From: Alphaproteobacteria bacterium
GTDB taxonomy: Bacteria; Pseudomonadota; Alphaproteobacteria; Rhizobiales; Rhizobiaceae
Direction of reading: 5' to 3'
Assembly: GCA_024742485.1 (NCBI GenBank)
Contig: JANSYK010000001.1
Coordinates: 248,001 to 312,000, forward strand
DNA: 64,000 nt
The translations under genes and the position numbers were made by a program. The notes beneath the pieces were generated by a model, which was given only the letters and a program-made list of their open reading frames with translations, did no database searches and had not been told where the DNA came from. Of the stretch, positions 56,937 through 64,000 are shown piece by piece (within the stretch, counting starts at the first letter, position 1; the number at the start of each line of letters is the position of its first letter).

Positions 56937-57392
56937 TCAGCCCGGTCGGCCGTAAATCGCGTCAGCCCGCTTTTCGAAAGCGGCGGAAAACATATGGAAC
57001 GCCCGATCGAACATCGAACCCATCAGCACGCCTAGCATGCGGCTCTTGAATTCGTAATCGATGTAGAACTTGACGTCGCACCCACCGGTGCCAGTCGTCT
57101 CGAAGAGCCAGCGATTGTCCAGATACCGAAACGGACCATCGATGTATTTGACATCAATGACCAACTCGTCGGGCTGAAGCAGGACCTGACTTGTGAAGGT
57201 TTCACGGATCGCCTTGTAGCCGACTGTCATGTCCGCAATGAGAAGCGTCTTTCCTTCCTTCTGCTTGCGCTGTCGAACCGTCAGCGCTTCACAAAGGGGC
57301 AGGAATTCGGGATATTGTTCTACATCTGCAACCAGGGCGAACATGTTCGCAGCGGAATGGGCAACCGAACGGGTGGTGTCGAATTTGGGCAT
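56937..57392 (-). CDS. ratA: RatA/Coq10-like START-domain protein
   Basis: 151 residues of the polyketide cyclase/START (SRPBCC) fold: TTRSVAHSAANMFALVADVEQYPEFLPLCE, IADMTVGYKAIRETFTSQVLL, RYLDNRWLFE and CDVKFYIDYEFKSRMLGVLMGSMF. Bacterial RatA/Coq10-like proteins bind hydrophobic ligands such as ubiquinone, and E. coli RatA has been reported to inhibit 70S assembly. It follows lipA by 21 bases, its usual place in Hyphomicrobiales. Confidence 0.9.
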   Translation of the reverse strand: MPKFDTTRSVAHSAANMFALVADVEQYPEFLPLCEALTVRQRKQKEGKTLLIADMTVGYKAIRETFTSQVLLQPDELVIDVKYIDGPFRYLDNRWLFETTGTGGCDVKFYIDYEFKSRMLGVLMGSMFDRAFHMFSAAFEKRADAIYGRPG

Positions 57393-57413
57393 CCGCCGAC
57401 TGTTCGGCTCGAC

Positions 57414-58367
57414 TTATTGCCGCGCCGCGCGCGCCGCCCGCAGCTTGGCGAAATCATCACCAGCATGATGGGAGGAACGCGTCAGCGGGCTGGCTGAAAC
57501 CATCAGGAAGCCCTTGGTGTAAGCGATGGTCTCATAGGATTTGAATTCTTCCGGGGTCACGAACTTCTTGACCGGATGGTGCTTCCGTGTCGGCTGCAGA
57601 TATTGGCCCATCGTCAGGAAATCCACATCAGCGACCCGCAGATCATCCATCAGTTGCAGCACTTCGTTCCGCTCCTCGCCCAAGCCCACCATGATCCCGG
57701 ATTTGGTAAACATGTTCGGATCAAGTTCCTTGACCCGCTGCAGCAAACGGATGGAATGAAAATAGCGAGCGCCGGGTCGCACGGTCAGATAGTTCGACGG
57801 CACGGTCTCCAGATTGTGATTGAAAACGTCCGGGCGAGCCTTCACGACCGCCTCCAGCGCGCCGTCCTTTCGCAGAAAGTCGGGCGTAAGAATTTCAATC
57901 GTCGTATCAGGTGATGCATCGCGGATCGCCGTGATCGTGTCGACAAAATGCTGCGCACCGCCGTCGGCCAGATCATCCCGGTCCACCGATGTGATGACAA
58001 CATGTTTAAGGCCCATCTGATGCACGGCCCGCGCGACATTCTCCGGTTCATTCGGATCCAATGCGGTGGGTCGGCCCGTTGACACGTTGCAGAAAGCGCA
58101 CGCACGGGTGCAGATCTCGCCCATAATCATGAAACTGGCATGTTTCTGTTGCCAGCAACTGCCGATATTCGGGCAGCCGGCCTCCTCGCACACGGTCACG
58201 AGATTGTTGCTTTTGACGATATCCCTGGTTTCGAGATAGCCCTTGGACGTGGGTGCCTTTACCCGAATCCAGTCGGGTTTGCGCGCCACTTCATTGTCCG
58301 GCCTGTGCGCCTTTTCCGGATGGCGCACCCGCGGGGCCTGCGAAACCGTATCGACAACCGTCACCAT
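57414..58367 (-). CDS. lipA: Lipoyl synthase
   Basis: 317 residues. Two [4Fe-4S] sites: auxiliary cluster cysteines in [15 protein letters not shown], and radical-SAM [13 protein letters not shown]. Also [15 protein letters not shown] and [15 protein letters not shown]. Inserts sulfur into octanoyl groups on lipoyl domains, so it supplies the cofactor for all three 2-oxoacid dehydrogenase-type E2 proteins in this window (and for PdhB). The C-terminal Arg-Ser-Ser ([12 protein letters not shown]) of the sulfur-donating cluster is present. Confidence 0.96.
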   Translation of the reverse strand: MVTVVDTVSQAPRVRHPEKAHRPDNEVARKPDWIRVKAPTSKGYLETRDIVKSNNLVTVCEEAGCPNIGSCWQQKHASFMIMGEICTRACAFCNVSTGRPTALDPNEPENVARAVHQMGLKHVVITSVDRDDLADGGAQHFVDTITAIRDASPDTTIEILTPDFLRKDGALEAVVKARPDVFNHNLETVPSNYLTVRPGARYFHSIRLLQRVKELDPNMFTKSGIMVGLGEERNEVLQLMDDLRVADVDFLTMGQYLQPTRKHHPVKKFVTPEEFKSYETIAYTKGFLMVSASPLTRSSHHAGDDFAKLRAARAARQ

Positions 58368-58397
58368 GAGTTCAAACCTTTAACGAATTCAGCCCCG

Positions 58398-58637
58398 TCA
58401 GCGACCGGCCAAAAGCGAGAACAGCCAAAGGACAACAATGGCCCCGACGGTCGCAACGATGAGATTCCCAAGAAACCCGAAGAAAGCCAGTCCCAGAGCC
58501 GTTGCCAAAAACCCGCCGACATAGGCGCCGATTACACCAACAACCAGGTTCTTGATAAGCCCGTGATTTCTGTTCATGACCTTTTCGGCAATGAACCCGG
58601 CCAAAAGACCGATAATCAGAAAACCGATAATACCCAA
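58398..58637 (-). CDS. GlsB/YeaQ/YmgE family small membrane protein
   Basis: 79 residues with three membrane segments and many small residues: MGIIGFLIIGLLAGFIAEKVMN, LVVGVIGAYVGGFLATALGL, NLIVATVGAIVVLWLFSLLAG. Transglycosylase-associated family by name only; there is no catalytic motif. A gene of this family between lpd and lipA is a recurring Hyphomicrobiales arrangement. Function unknown, often stress-linked. Confidence 0.9.
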   Translation of the reverse strand: MGIIGFLIIGLLAGFIAEKVMNRNHGLIKNLVVGVIGAYVGGFLATALGLAFFGFLGNLIVATVGAIVVLWLFSLLAGR

Positions 58638-58683
58638 AGTCCTGTCCTCCGTTTACTGACAGATATGCCTGATTCAGACCGGA

Positions 58684-60147
58684 TCAAGCATTCAGTGCGC
58701 GGCCGTAGGCGTCAAGCACACTTTCCTTCATCATCTCGGAGAGTGTCGGATGCGGGAACACGGTGTGCATCAGTTCCTCTTCCGTTGTTTCCAGGTTCAT
58801 CGCCACGACAAACCCCTGAATGAGTTCGGTCACCTCTGCGCCCACCATATGTGCACCCAGCAATTCCCCGGTGTTCTTGTCGAAAATGGTCTTGATCAGC
58901 CCCTGATCATCCCCAAGCGCAATCGCCTTGCCATTGGCGCTGAACGGAAAGCGTCCGACGCGGACAGCATGGCCGGCTTCCTTGGCCCGCGCCTCGGTCA
59001 ATCCGACACTGGCAACCTGTGGATGGCAATAGGTGCAACCCGGGATCATGTTCTTGTCCATGGGATGCACGCCCGGCACGCCGGCAATTTTCTCCACGCA
59101 GACGACACCTTCATGTTCGGCCTTGTGGGCAAGCATGGGCGGGCCGGCAACGTCACCAATGGCGTAGATGCCCTCGACATTGGTTTTGCCGAAGCCATCG
59201 ATGACGACACATCCGCGATCGGTCTTCACGCCAAGCGCTTCAAGGCCAAGATTCTCGATATTGCCCTGCACGCCCACCGCAGAGATCATCCGGTCGGCTT
59301 TTATCGTCTGGGTCTTGCCGTCTTTTGTTTCCACATGAGCGGTCACGCTGTCCTTGGCTTTTTCAACCTTCGAAACCTTTGCCTCAGTGATAATCTTCAG
59401 CCCCTGACGTTCGAGCGCCTTGCGTGCGAGGCCCGAAATCTCGGCATCTTCGACCGGCATGATGTTGGGCATCAATTCAACGACTGTCACATCAACGCCG
59501 AGAGAGTGGTAGAAGCTGGCAAATTCGATTCCAATGGCCCCCGATCCCATCACCACGAGCGATTTGGGTTGTGTCGGTGGGACCATCGCCTCGAAATAGG
59601 TCCAGATCAGCTTGCCGTCGGGTTCGATACCGGGCAGTACACGCGGCCGGGCTCCGGTGGCGACGATGACGTGCTTCGCGCTATAGGTCCCCTCGCCCAA
59701 TGTGTTCTTTGGCGTCGGATGTTGTGGTTCCATGGCCTTCTTGGTCGATTTGCCGACGATGATCTCGGCCGGCGCGCCGGCCTTGCCGGCCTTGCTCAAC
59801 TTGGCTTCGCCCCAGATGACATCGACCTTGTTTTTCTTCATCAGAAAACCGATGCCGGCATTCAATCGGCCGGAAACGCCACGCGAACGCTTGACGACTG
59901 CGCTGATGTCGGCCGTTACCGTGCCTTCCAGTTTCAGGCCGTAACTGCTGGCGCTCTCCGCAAAATGCAGGATTTCCGCTGAACGCAGCAGTGCCTTGGT
60001 CGGAATACAGCCCCAATTCAGGCAAATTCCGCCCAGATGCTCCCGCTCGACAATGGCCGTTTTCAGACCGAGCTGGGCGGAGCGAATGGCCGCCACATAT
60101 CCGCCGGGGCCTGACCCGATAATGATGACATCGTAGCTATTGGACAC
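58684..60147 (-). CDS. lpdA: Lipoamide dehydrogenase (E3) of the pyruvate complex
   Basis: 487 residues. [22 protein letters not shown] (FAD), GGICLNWGCIPTKALLR (redox disulfide), LVVMGSGAIGIEFASFYHSLG (NAD), IYAIGDVAGPPMLAHKA and the active-site HPHPTLSEMMKE. It contains an insertion near residues 130-155 (GKAGAPAEIIVGKSTKKAME) typical of alphaproteobacterial PDH-linked E3. It differs clearly from the bkd E3 at 51792-53186, so the organism keeps two. It could also serve the E3-less E1-E2 operon at 6.7-10 kb. Confidence 0.94.
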   Translation of the reverse strand: MSNSYDVIIIGSGPGGYVAAIRSAQLGLKTAIVEREHLGGICLNWGCIPTKALLRSAEILHFAESASSYGLKLEGTVTADISAVVKRSRGVSGRLNAGIGFLMKKNKVDVIWGEAKLSKAGKAGAPAEIIVGKSTKKAMEPQHPTPKNTLGEGTYSAKHVIVATGARPRVLPGIEPDGKLIWTYFEAMVPPTQPKSLVVMGSGAIGIEFASFYHSLGVDVTVVELMPNIMPVEDAEISGLARKALERQGLKIITEAKVSKVEKAKDSVTAHVETKDGKTQTIKADRMISAVGVQGNIENLGLEALGVKTDRGCVVIDGFGKTNVEGIYAIGDVAGPPMLAHKAEHEGVVCVEKIAGVPGVHPMDKNMIPGCTYCHPQVASVGLTEARAKEAGHAVRVGRFPFSANGKAIALGDDQGLIKTIFDKNTGELLGAHMVGAEVTELIQGFVVAMNLETTEEELMHTVFPHPTLSEMMKESVLDAYGRALNA

Positions 60148-60260
60148 GCTTTGTCTCCTGATCTTGCGGCGGGAACAAGCCGCATATTCCGCTGGTGATC
60201 GCCGAACAGCACCCGATGGGTGCCGACGCGAACAATCTCACATGCCGAATGGTTTGGGCC

Positions 60261-60824
60261 TTAGTGGTTACGCAAGGCCCATCCGGTCATTAACAGGGTG
60301 ACGCCGTTGAACGTCAGTTCAACCCCGAGGAACAGCCCCAGCACGGTCACCGCTGCCCACGGAAAATTCGCGAATATGATGACACCGAGAACCACGGACA
60401 GCAGGCCGGAAACCAACACCCAGATCCAGCCTGACACCGGCCGCAATGACAGCGAATAGGCAATCTTGGCACCACCCAGCAAGAACAACAATATGCCAAC
60501 CAGAACGGTGAGAGACGCCGCGCCGGCAACGGGATTGCTGATCAGGATAACACCAACCAGCAAGGTCAGCAGTCCCACTGCAATGGTCCACAAAAAACCG
60601 CCCCATTCGCGGATCGAAAACGCCTGAACAATCTGTGCGACACCCAGAATAATGAAGAAGAAGGCGGCGATATAATCCGCAGTAATGGTTGCGCCCAATG
60701 GATTGGAAAAACACAGGAAACCGCCAACCAACGAGATGATGCCAAAAGCAACAAGCCAGCCCCAGGAGGCCTTGAGCTTTTGCATCATTTCCTCAACGTC
60801 TTTTTGATCGATCTGCTTAACCAT
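60261..60824 (-). CDS. HdeD-like DUF308 membrane protein
   Basis: 187 residues from ATG 60824, with six hydrophobic segments in three repeated DUF308 pairs (WLVAFGIISLVGGFLCFSNP, FLWTIAVGLLTLLVGVILIS, WIWVLVSGLLSVVLGVIIFA). HdeD is linked to acid resistance in E. coli. Its place between pdhC and lpd is unusual for a pyruvate dehydrogenase operon. The longer reading upstream to 61070 would lie within pdhC and is rejected. Spacing of 37 bases to pdhC suggests co-transcription. Confidence 0.88.
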   Translation of the reverse strand: MVKQIDQKDVEEMMQKLKASWGWLVAFGIISLVGGFLCFSNPLGATITADYIAAFFFIILGVAQIVQAFSIREWGGFLWTIAVGLLTLLVGVILISNPVAGAASLTVLVGILLFLLGGAKIAYSLSLRPVSGWIWVLVSGLLSVVLGVIIFANFPWAAVTVLGLFLGVELTFNGVTLLMTGWALRNH

Positions 60825-60861
60825 GGCCTCGGTCTCTCCTCCTGTGTGATCCCTACGCTTG

Positions 60862-62187
60862 CTAAACCAGCATTCCGATCGGGCTTTCGATATATCCCTT
60901 GAACGCGGCAAGCAGTTCAGCGCCCAGCGCGCCGTCGACCGCCCGGTGATCGGTTGACAAGGTAACCGACATAACGGTCGCAACCGCCAGAGCACCGTCC
61001 TTGACAACGGCGCGTTGCTCGCCCGCCCCGACAGCAAGTATGGTGGCATGCGGGGGATTGATGACGGCACTGAATTCCTTCACGCCGAACATGCCGAGAT
61101 TGGAAACGGCCGTTGTGCCACCCTGATACTCCTGCGGCTGCAGCTTTTTCTCGCGCGCCCTGCCGGCCATGTCCTTCATCTCGTTGGAAATGATCGACAA
61201 TGGTTTTTCTTCCGCGCGGCGAACGATCGGTGTGATCAGACCGCCTGGGATGGACACTGCGACACCGACATCGGAATGTTTGTGGCGCACCATGTTGCTC
61301 TGGGTCCAGGAGGCATTGGCTTCGGGGACATCGCGCAGCGCCAAAGCCATTGCCTTGATGACGAAATCATTGACCGAAAGTTTGAAGGCCGGCTTGTCGT
61401 CTCGTGTCGGCGCTGACTCGTTGATCTGCTTGCGCAGGGCCAGCAACGCATCGAGTTCACAGTCAACCGTCAGATAGAAATGCGGCACCGTCTGTTTGGA
61501 TTCAACCAGGCGGCTGGCAATGATTTTGCGCATATTGTCGTGCGGTACCAGATCATAGGATCCGTCCTCGAACAGCTTGAGTATCTGTTCGTCGGACGGT
61601 GCGGCAACCGCCGCCGGAGCCTCGGCCGCCGGAGCCTTTGCCGTACCGCTGGCCATTGCGGCATCCACATCGCGCCGGATGATGCGTCCATGAGGTCCAC
61701 TGCCTGAGATCGCAGACAAATCAAGCCCTGCATTGGAGGCCAGCCGTCGAGCAAGTGGTGATGCAAATATGCGAGCACCATTCGCGCCTGCGCCCATTTG
61801 TGGATGAGTTGGTGCGGCCGGAGTTGGCACCGCTGGCGTCGGCGAAACAGGTGCTTCAACCTTTTCCGGCGGTGCCTCAGCTTTCGGTGCTTCACTGGGT
61901 GCCGGTGCACTGCCGCCTGCCTTGGCGGCCGCAGCGACATCTTCGCCTTCTTCGGCCAATACGGCGATCAGAGCGTTGACCTTGACCCCTTCGGTTCCAT
62001 CCGGAACGAGGATCTTGGCGACAACGCCTTCATCCACCGCCTCGACTTCCATGGTCGCCTTGTCGGTTTCGATTTCGGCGATCACATCACCGGGCGCAAC
62101 ACTGTCGCCTTCCTTGACCAGCCATTTGGCGAGATTGCCTTCCTCCATCGTCGGGGAAAGCGCAGGCATTGTAATATCAATCGGCAT
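60862..62187 (-). CDS. pdhC: Pyruvate dehydrogenase E2 (dihydrolipoamide acetyltransferase)
   Basis: 441 residues. One lipoyl domain ([20 protein letters not shown], lysine in [15 protein letters not shown]), an Ala/Pro linker, the subunit-binding domain ([21 protein letters not shown]) and a catalytic core ending [21 protein letters not shown] with DHRxxDG. The lipoyl domain is nearly identical to that of PdhB, encoded just upstream. Transfers acetyl to CoA. Confidence 0.95.
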   Translation of the reverse strand: MPIDITMPALSPTMEEGNLAKWLVKEGDSVAPGDVIAEIETDKATMEVEAVDEGVVAKILVPDGTEGVKVNALIAVLAEEGEDVAAAAKAGGSAPAPSEAPKAEAPPEKVEAPVSPTPAVPTPAAPTHPQMGAGANGARIFASPLARRLASNAGLDLSAISGSGPHGRIIRRDVDAAMASGTAKAPAAEAPAAVAAPSDEQILKLFEDGSYDLVPHDNMRKIIASRLVESKQTVPHFYLTVDCELDALLALRKQINESAPTRDDKPAFKLSVNDFVIKAMALALRDVPEANASWTQSNMVRHKHSDVGVAVSIPGGLITPIVRRAEEKPLSIISNEMKDMAGRAREKKLQPQEYQGGTTAVSNLGMFGVKEFSAVINPPHATILAVGAGEQRAVVKDGALAVATVMSVTLSTDHRAVDGALGAELLAAFKGYIESPIGMLV

Positions 62188-62202
62188 TATCCCAGCCTCC
62201 CC

Positions 62203-63582
62203 TTAAGCGGTGTAAGTCACGGCTTTAACTGCATCGACGACCTCGGCGACATTCGGCAGCGCCAGCTTCTCGAGATTGGCCGCATAGGGCATGGGCACAT
62301 CCTTGCCCGCAATCGTCAATACCGGCGCATCGAGATAATCAAAGGCTTGCTGCATCACCCGTGTTGCAATCTCCGTTCCAACAGAGCTTTGCGGAAAACC
62401 TTCCTCGACGGTAACAAGTCTGCCGGTTTTCTTGACCGATTCGATAACCGTTGGAAGATCCATCGGGCGAAGAGACCGCAAATCGATGATTTCAACATCG
62501 ATCCCCATCTCGGCCAGTTGATCAGCAGCCTGGACGGCATAGGTCATGCCGATGCCAAATGACACGATCGTGGCATCGGTGCCAGACCGGTGTATCCGCG
62601 CCTTGCCGATTGGCAGGACAAAGTCGTCAAGCTTCGGCACATCGAAGGTGTGTCCGTACAGGATCTCGTTTTCGAGAAAGATGATCGGGTTCGGATCGCG
62701 GATGGCCGCTTTCAACAATCCCTTGGCATCCGCAGCACTGTACGGCATGACAACCTTCAATCCGGGTATATGGCTGTACCAGGACGCATAACATTGCGAG
62801 TGTTGGGCGGCAACGCGCGCTGCCGCGCCGTTGGGACCACGAAAGACGATCGGCGTGGTCATCTGACCGCCCGACATGTAATGGGTCTTGGCGGCTGAGT
62901 TGATCAGATGGTCCATGGCCTGCATGGCAAAGTTGAATGTCATGAACTCGACAATGGGCTTGAGCCCGGCCATCGCCGCACCCACACCGACACCGGCAAA
63001 TCCGTGCTCGGTTATCGGTGTATCGACCACCCGCCGTGCTCCGAATTCATCGAGCAGTCCCTGGGTGATCTTGTAGGCGCCTTGATATTCGGCGACTTCC
63101 TCACCCATGATGAACACATCATCATCGGCCCGCATCTCCTCCGCCATGGCATCGCGCAGGGCTTCTCGCACGGTGGTCGGCACCATCTCGGTGCCCGCGG
63201 GAATGTCAGGATCATCAGGTGCCTCATTCGCGACCGGCGCAGCAGGTGCAGCCTCGGCCTCAGGCGCGGGTTCGGACGGAGCAGCTTCGGCTGCCGGCGC
63301 CGGTACAGCGACAGTCGAACCGATCTGGTCGGCCGTTTCACCGTCTGCAAGAAGAACCGCGATCACCGCATTGACCTTCACACCTTCGCTGCCCTCGGGC
63401 ACGACAATTTTTCCGACGGTGCCCTCATCAACGGCTTCGACTTCCATCGTGGCCTTGTCGGTTTCGATTTCCGCAATGACATCTCCGGAGGTGACAGGAT
63501 CACCTTCCTTTTTCAGCCATTTGGACAATGTTCCCTCTTCCATGGTTGGAGAGAGCGCGGGCATGAGAATATCGATTGGCAT
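62203..63582 (-). CDS. pdhB: Pyruvate dehydrogenase E1 beta with N-terminal lipoyl domain
   Basis: 459 residues from ATG 63582 (GGAG six bases before it). Residues 1-80 are a lipoyl domain ([35 protein letters not shown]), then an Ala/Glu/Pro linker, then E1 beta ([77 protein letters not shown]). The added lipoyl domain is a known alphaproteobacterial trait. The linker is rich in Ala and Glu ([20 protein letters not shown]). Confidence 0.95.
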   Translation of the reverse strand: MPIDILMPALSPTMEEGTLSKWLKKEGDPVTSGDVIAEIETDKATMEVEAVDEGTVGKIVVPEGSEGVKVNAVIAVLLADGETADQIGSTVAVPAPAAEAAPSEPAPEAEAAPAAPVANEAPDDPDIPAGTEMVPTTVREALRDAMAEEMRADDDVFIMGEEVAEYQGAYKITQGLLDEFGARRVVDTPITEHGFAGVGVGAAMAGLKPIVEFMTFNFAMQAMDHLINSAAKTHYMSGGQMTTPIVFRGPNGAAARVAAQHSQCYASWYSHIPGLKVVMPYSAADAKGLLKAAIRDPNPIIFLENEILYGHTFDVPKLDDFVLPIGKARIHRSGTDATIVSFGIGMTYAVQAADQLAEMGIDVEIIDLRSLRPMDLPTVIESVKKTGRLVTVEEGFPQSSVGTEIATRVMQQAFDYLDAPVLTIAGKDVPMPYAANLEKLALPNVAEVVDAVKAVTYTA

Positions 63583-63599
63583 TTTTTCTCCCCCCAATC

Positions 63600-64000
63600 C
63601 TATAAAAGTATATCCGTGTAGAGTTCAGACGGGTCCGGTTCCGGCTCAGTTTGCGCATATTCCGCACTGTCGGCCACGATATCCCGAACCTCCTTGTCGA
63701 TGGCTTTGAGTTCGGCATCGGTCGCCCATTTGTTTTCCAACAGGCGTGTCTTGACCTGCTCGATCGGATCGTGCTCCGACCGCATCTTCTGCACTTCGTC
63801 CTTGCTGCGATATTTTGCCGGATCCGACATGGAATGCCCGCGATACCGGTAGGTCAGCATTTCCAGGATAATCGGGCCATTGCCGTCACGCGCAAAGGCC
63901 AGTGCCCGTTCCGCCGCCGCCTTGACGGCTCTGACATCCATACCGTCAACCTGGTATCCGGGAATATTGAACGACGTGCCGCGTTCGGAAAAATTGGTCT
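63600..64000 (-). CDS. pdhA: Pyruvate dehydrogenase E1 alpha, C-terminal part (runs off window)
   Basis: The frame is open from the right edge and ends at 63600, giving the last 133 residues or so. It contains [20 protein letters not shown], then [38 protein letters not shown] and a C-terminal acidic tail. This is the second half of the thiamine-diphosphate domain of pyruvate-type E1 alpha. The cofactor motif and start lie beyond 64000. First gene of the pdhA-B-C operon, 17 bases before pdhB. Confidence 0.93.
   Translation of the reverse strand, partial: TNFSERGTSFNIPGYQVDGMDVRAVKAAAERALAFARDGNGPIILEMLTYRYRGHSMSDPAKYRSKDEVQKMRSEHDPIEQVKTRLLENKWATDAELKAIDKEVRDIVADSAEYAQTEPEPDPSELYTDILL

Noticed and set aside
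58750-59982. Plus-strand frame of 410 codons within the second lipoamide dehydrogenase gene
   Set aside because: Histidine- and arginine-rich antisense of a conserved flavoprotein gene; no motif or start signal.

Overview
The window looks like chromosomal DNA of an alphaproteobacterium of the order Hyphomicrobiales (Rhizobiales). The reasons are the order dusB-ntrB-ntrC-ntrY-ntrX-trkA-trkH-hfq-hflX, a bifunctional IspDF, an E1-beta of pyruvate dehydrogenase carrying its own lipoyl domain, a pdhA-pdhB-pdhC-lpd-lipA-ratA block, DUF992 and DUF6455 proteins, and FNR/FixK-type boxes. No rRNA, tRNA, CRISPR array or complete insertion sequence was seen. The genus cannot be named from the sequence alone.

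1-17.5 kb is an accessory, partly decaying region. It holds a broken zinc alcohol dehydrogenase, a divergent pair of an ATP-grasp ligase and a class II glutamine amidotransferase, a DUF992 protein, an L,D-transpeptidase, an operon for an acetyl-CoA synthetase, a fused E1 alpha-beta, an E2 and an acyl carrier protein, a helix-hairpin-helix protein, an endonuclease/phosphatase-family enzyme plus cardiolipin synthase, a glycosyltransferase plus DUF374 acyltransferase, a remnant of a ribosome-hibernation factor, and a DUF6455 protein. Five clean FNR/FixK boxes (TTGAY-N4-RTCAA) and one weaker one lie in the intergenic spaces, most at the correct distance from a -10 element. I read this as a low-oxygen regulon island.

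17.7-21.6 kb is a cyoABCD quinol oxidase operon. 21.6-35.8 kb is core genome: hflX, hfq, potassium uptake (trkA, trkH), two nitrogen-type two-component systems, dusB, ispDF and cinA. 36-47.1 kb is a catabolic cluster: an AraC regulator divergent from a PhyH dioxygenase, a metallo-beta-lactamase-fold protein, a family 5 binding-protein ABC transporter with a fused double ATPase, and a GH38 alpha-mannosidase. 47.2-51.6 kb carries a secreted M23 peptidase with propeller-like repeats, divergent from a large AAA/LuxR regulator. 51.8-56.7 kb is a branched-chain 2-oxoacid dehydrogenase operon (bkdA1-A2-B-lpd), and 56.9-64 kb holds ratA, lipA and the pyruvate dehydrogenase operon, with pdhA running off the right edge.

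The most distinctive signals are the FNR-box cluster, a three-copy palindromic repeat at 26-85, 16900-16939 and 51676-51734 with two copies lying at the broken edges of pseudogenes, an intact FNR-type promoter facing about 550 bases without a convincing gene, and the operon that joins an acyl carrier protein to a 2-oxoacid-dehydrogenase-like complex.
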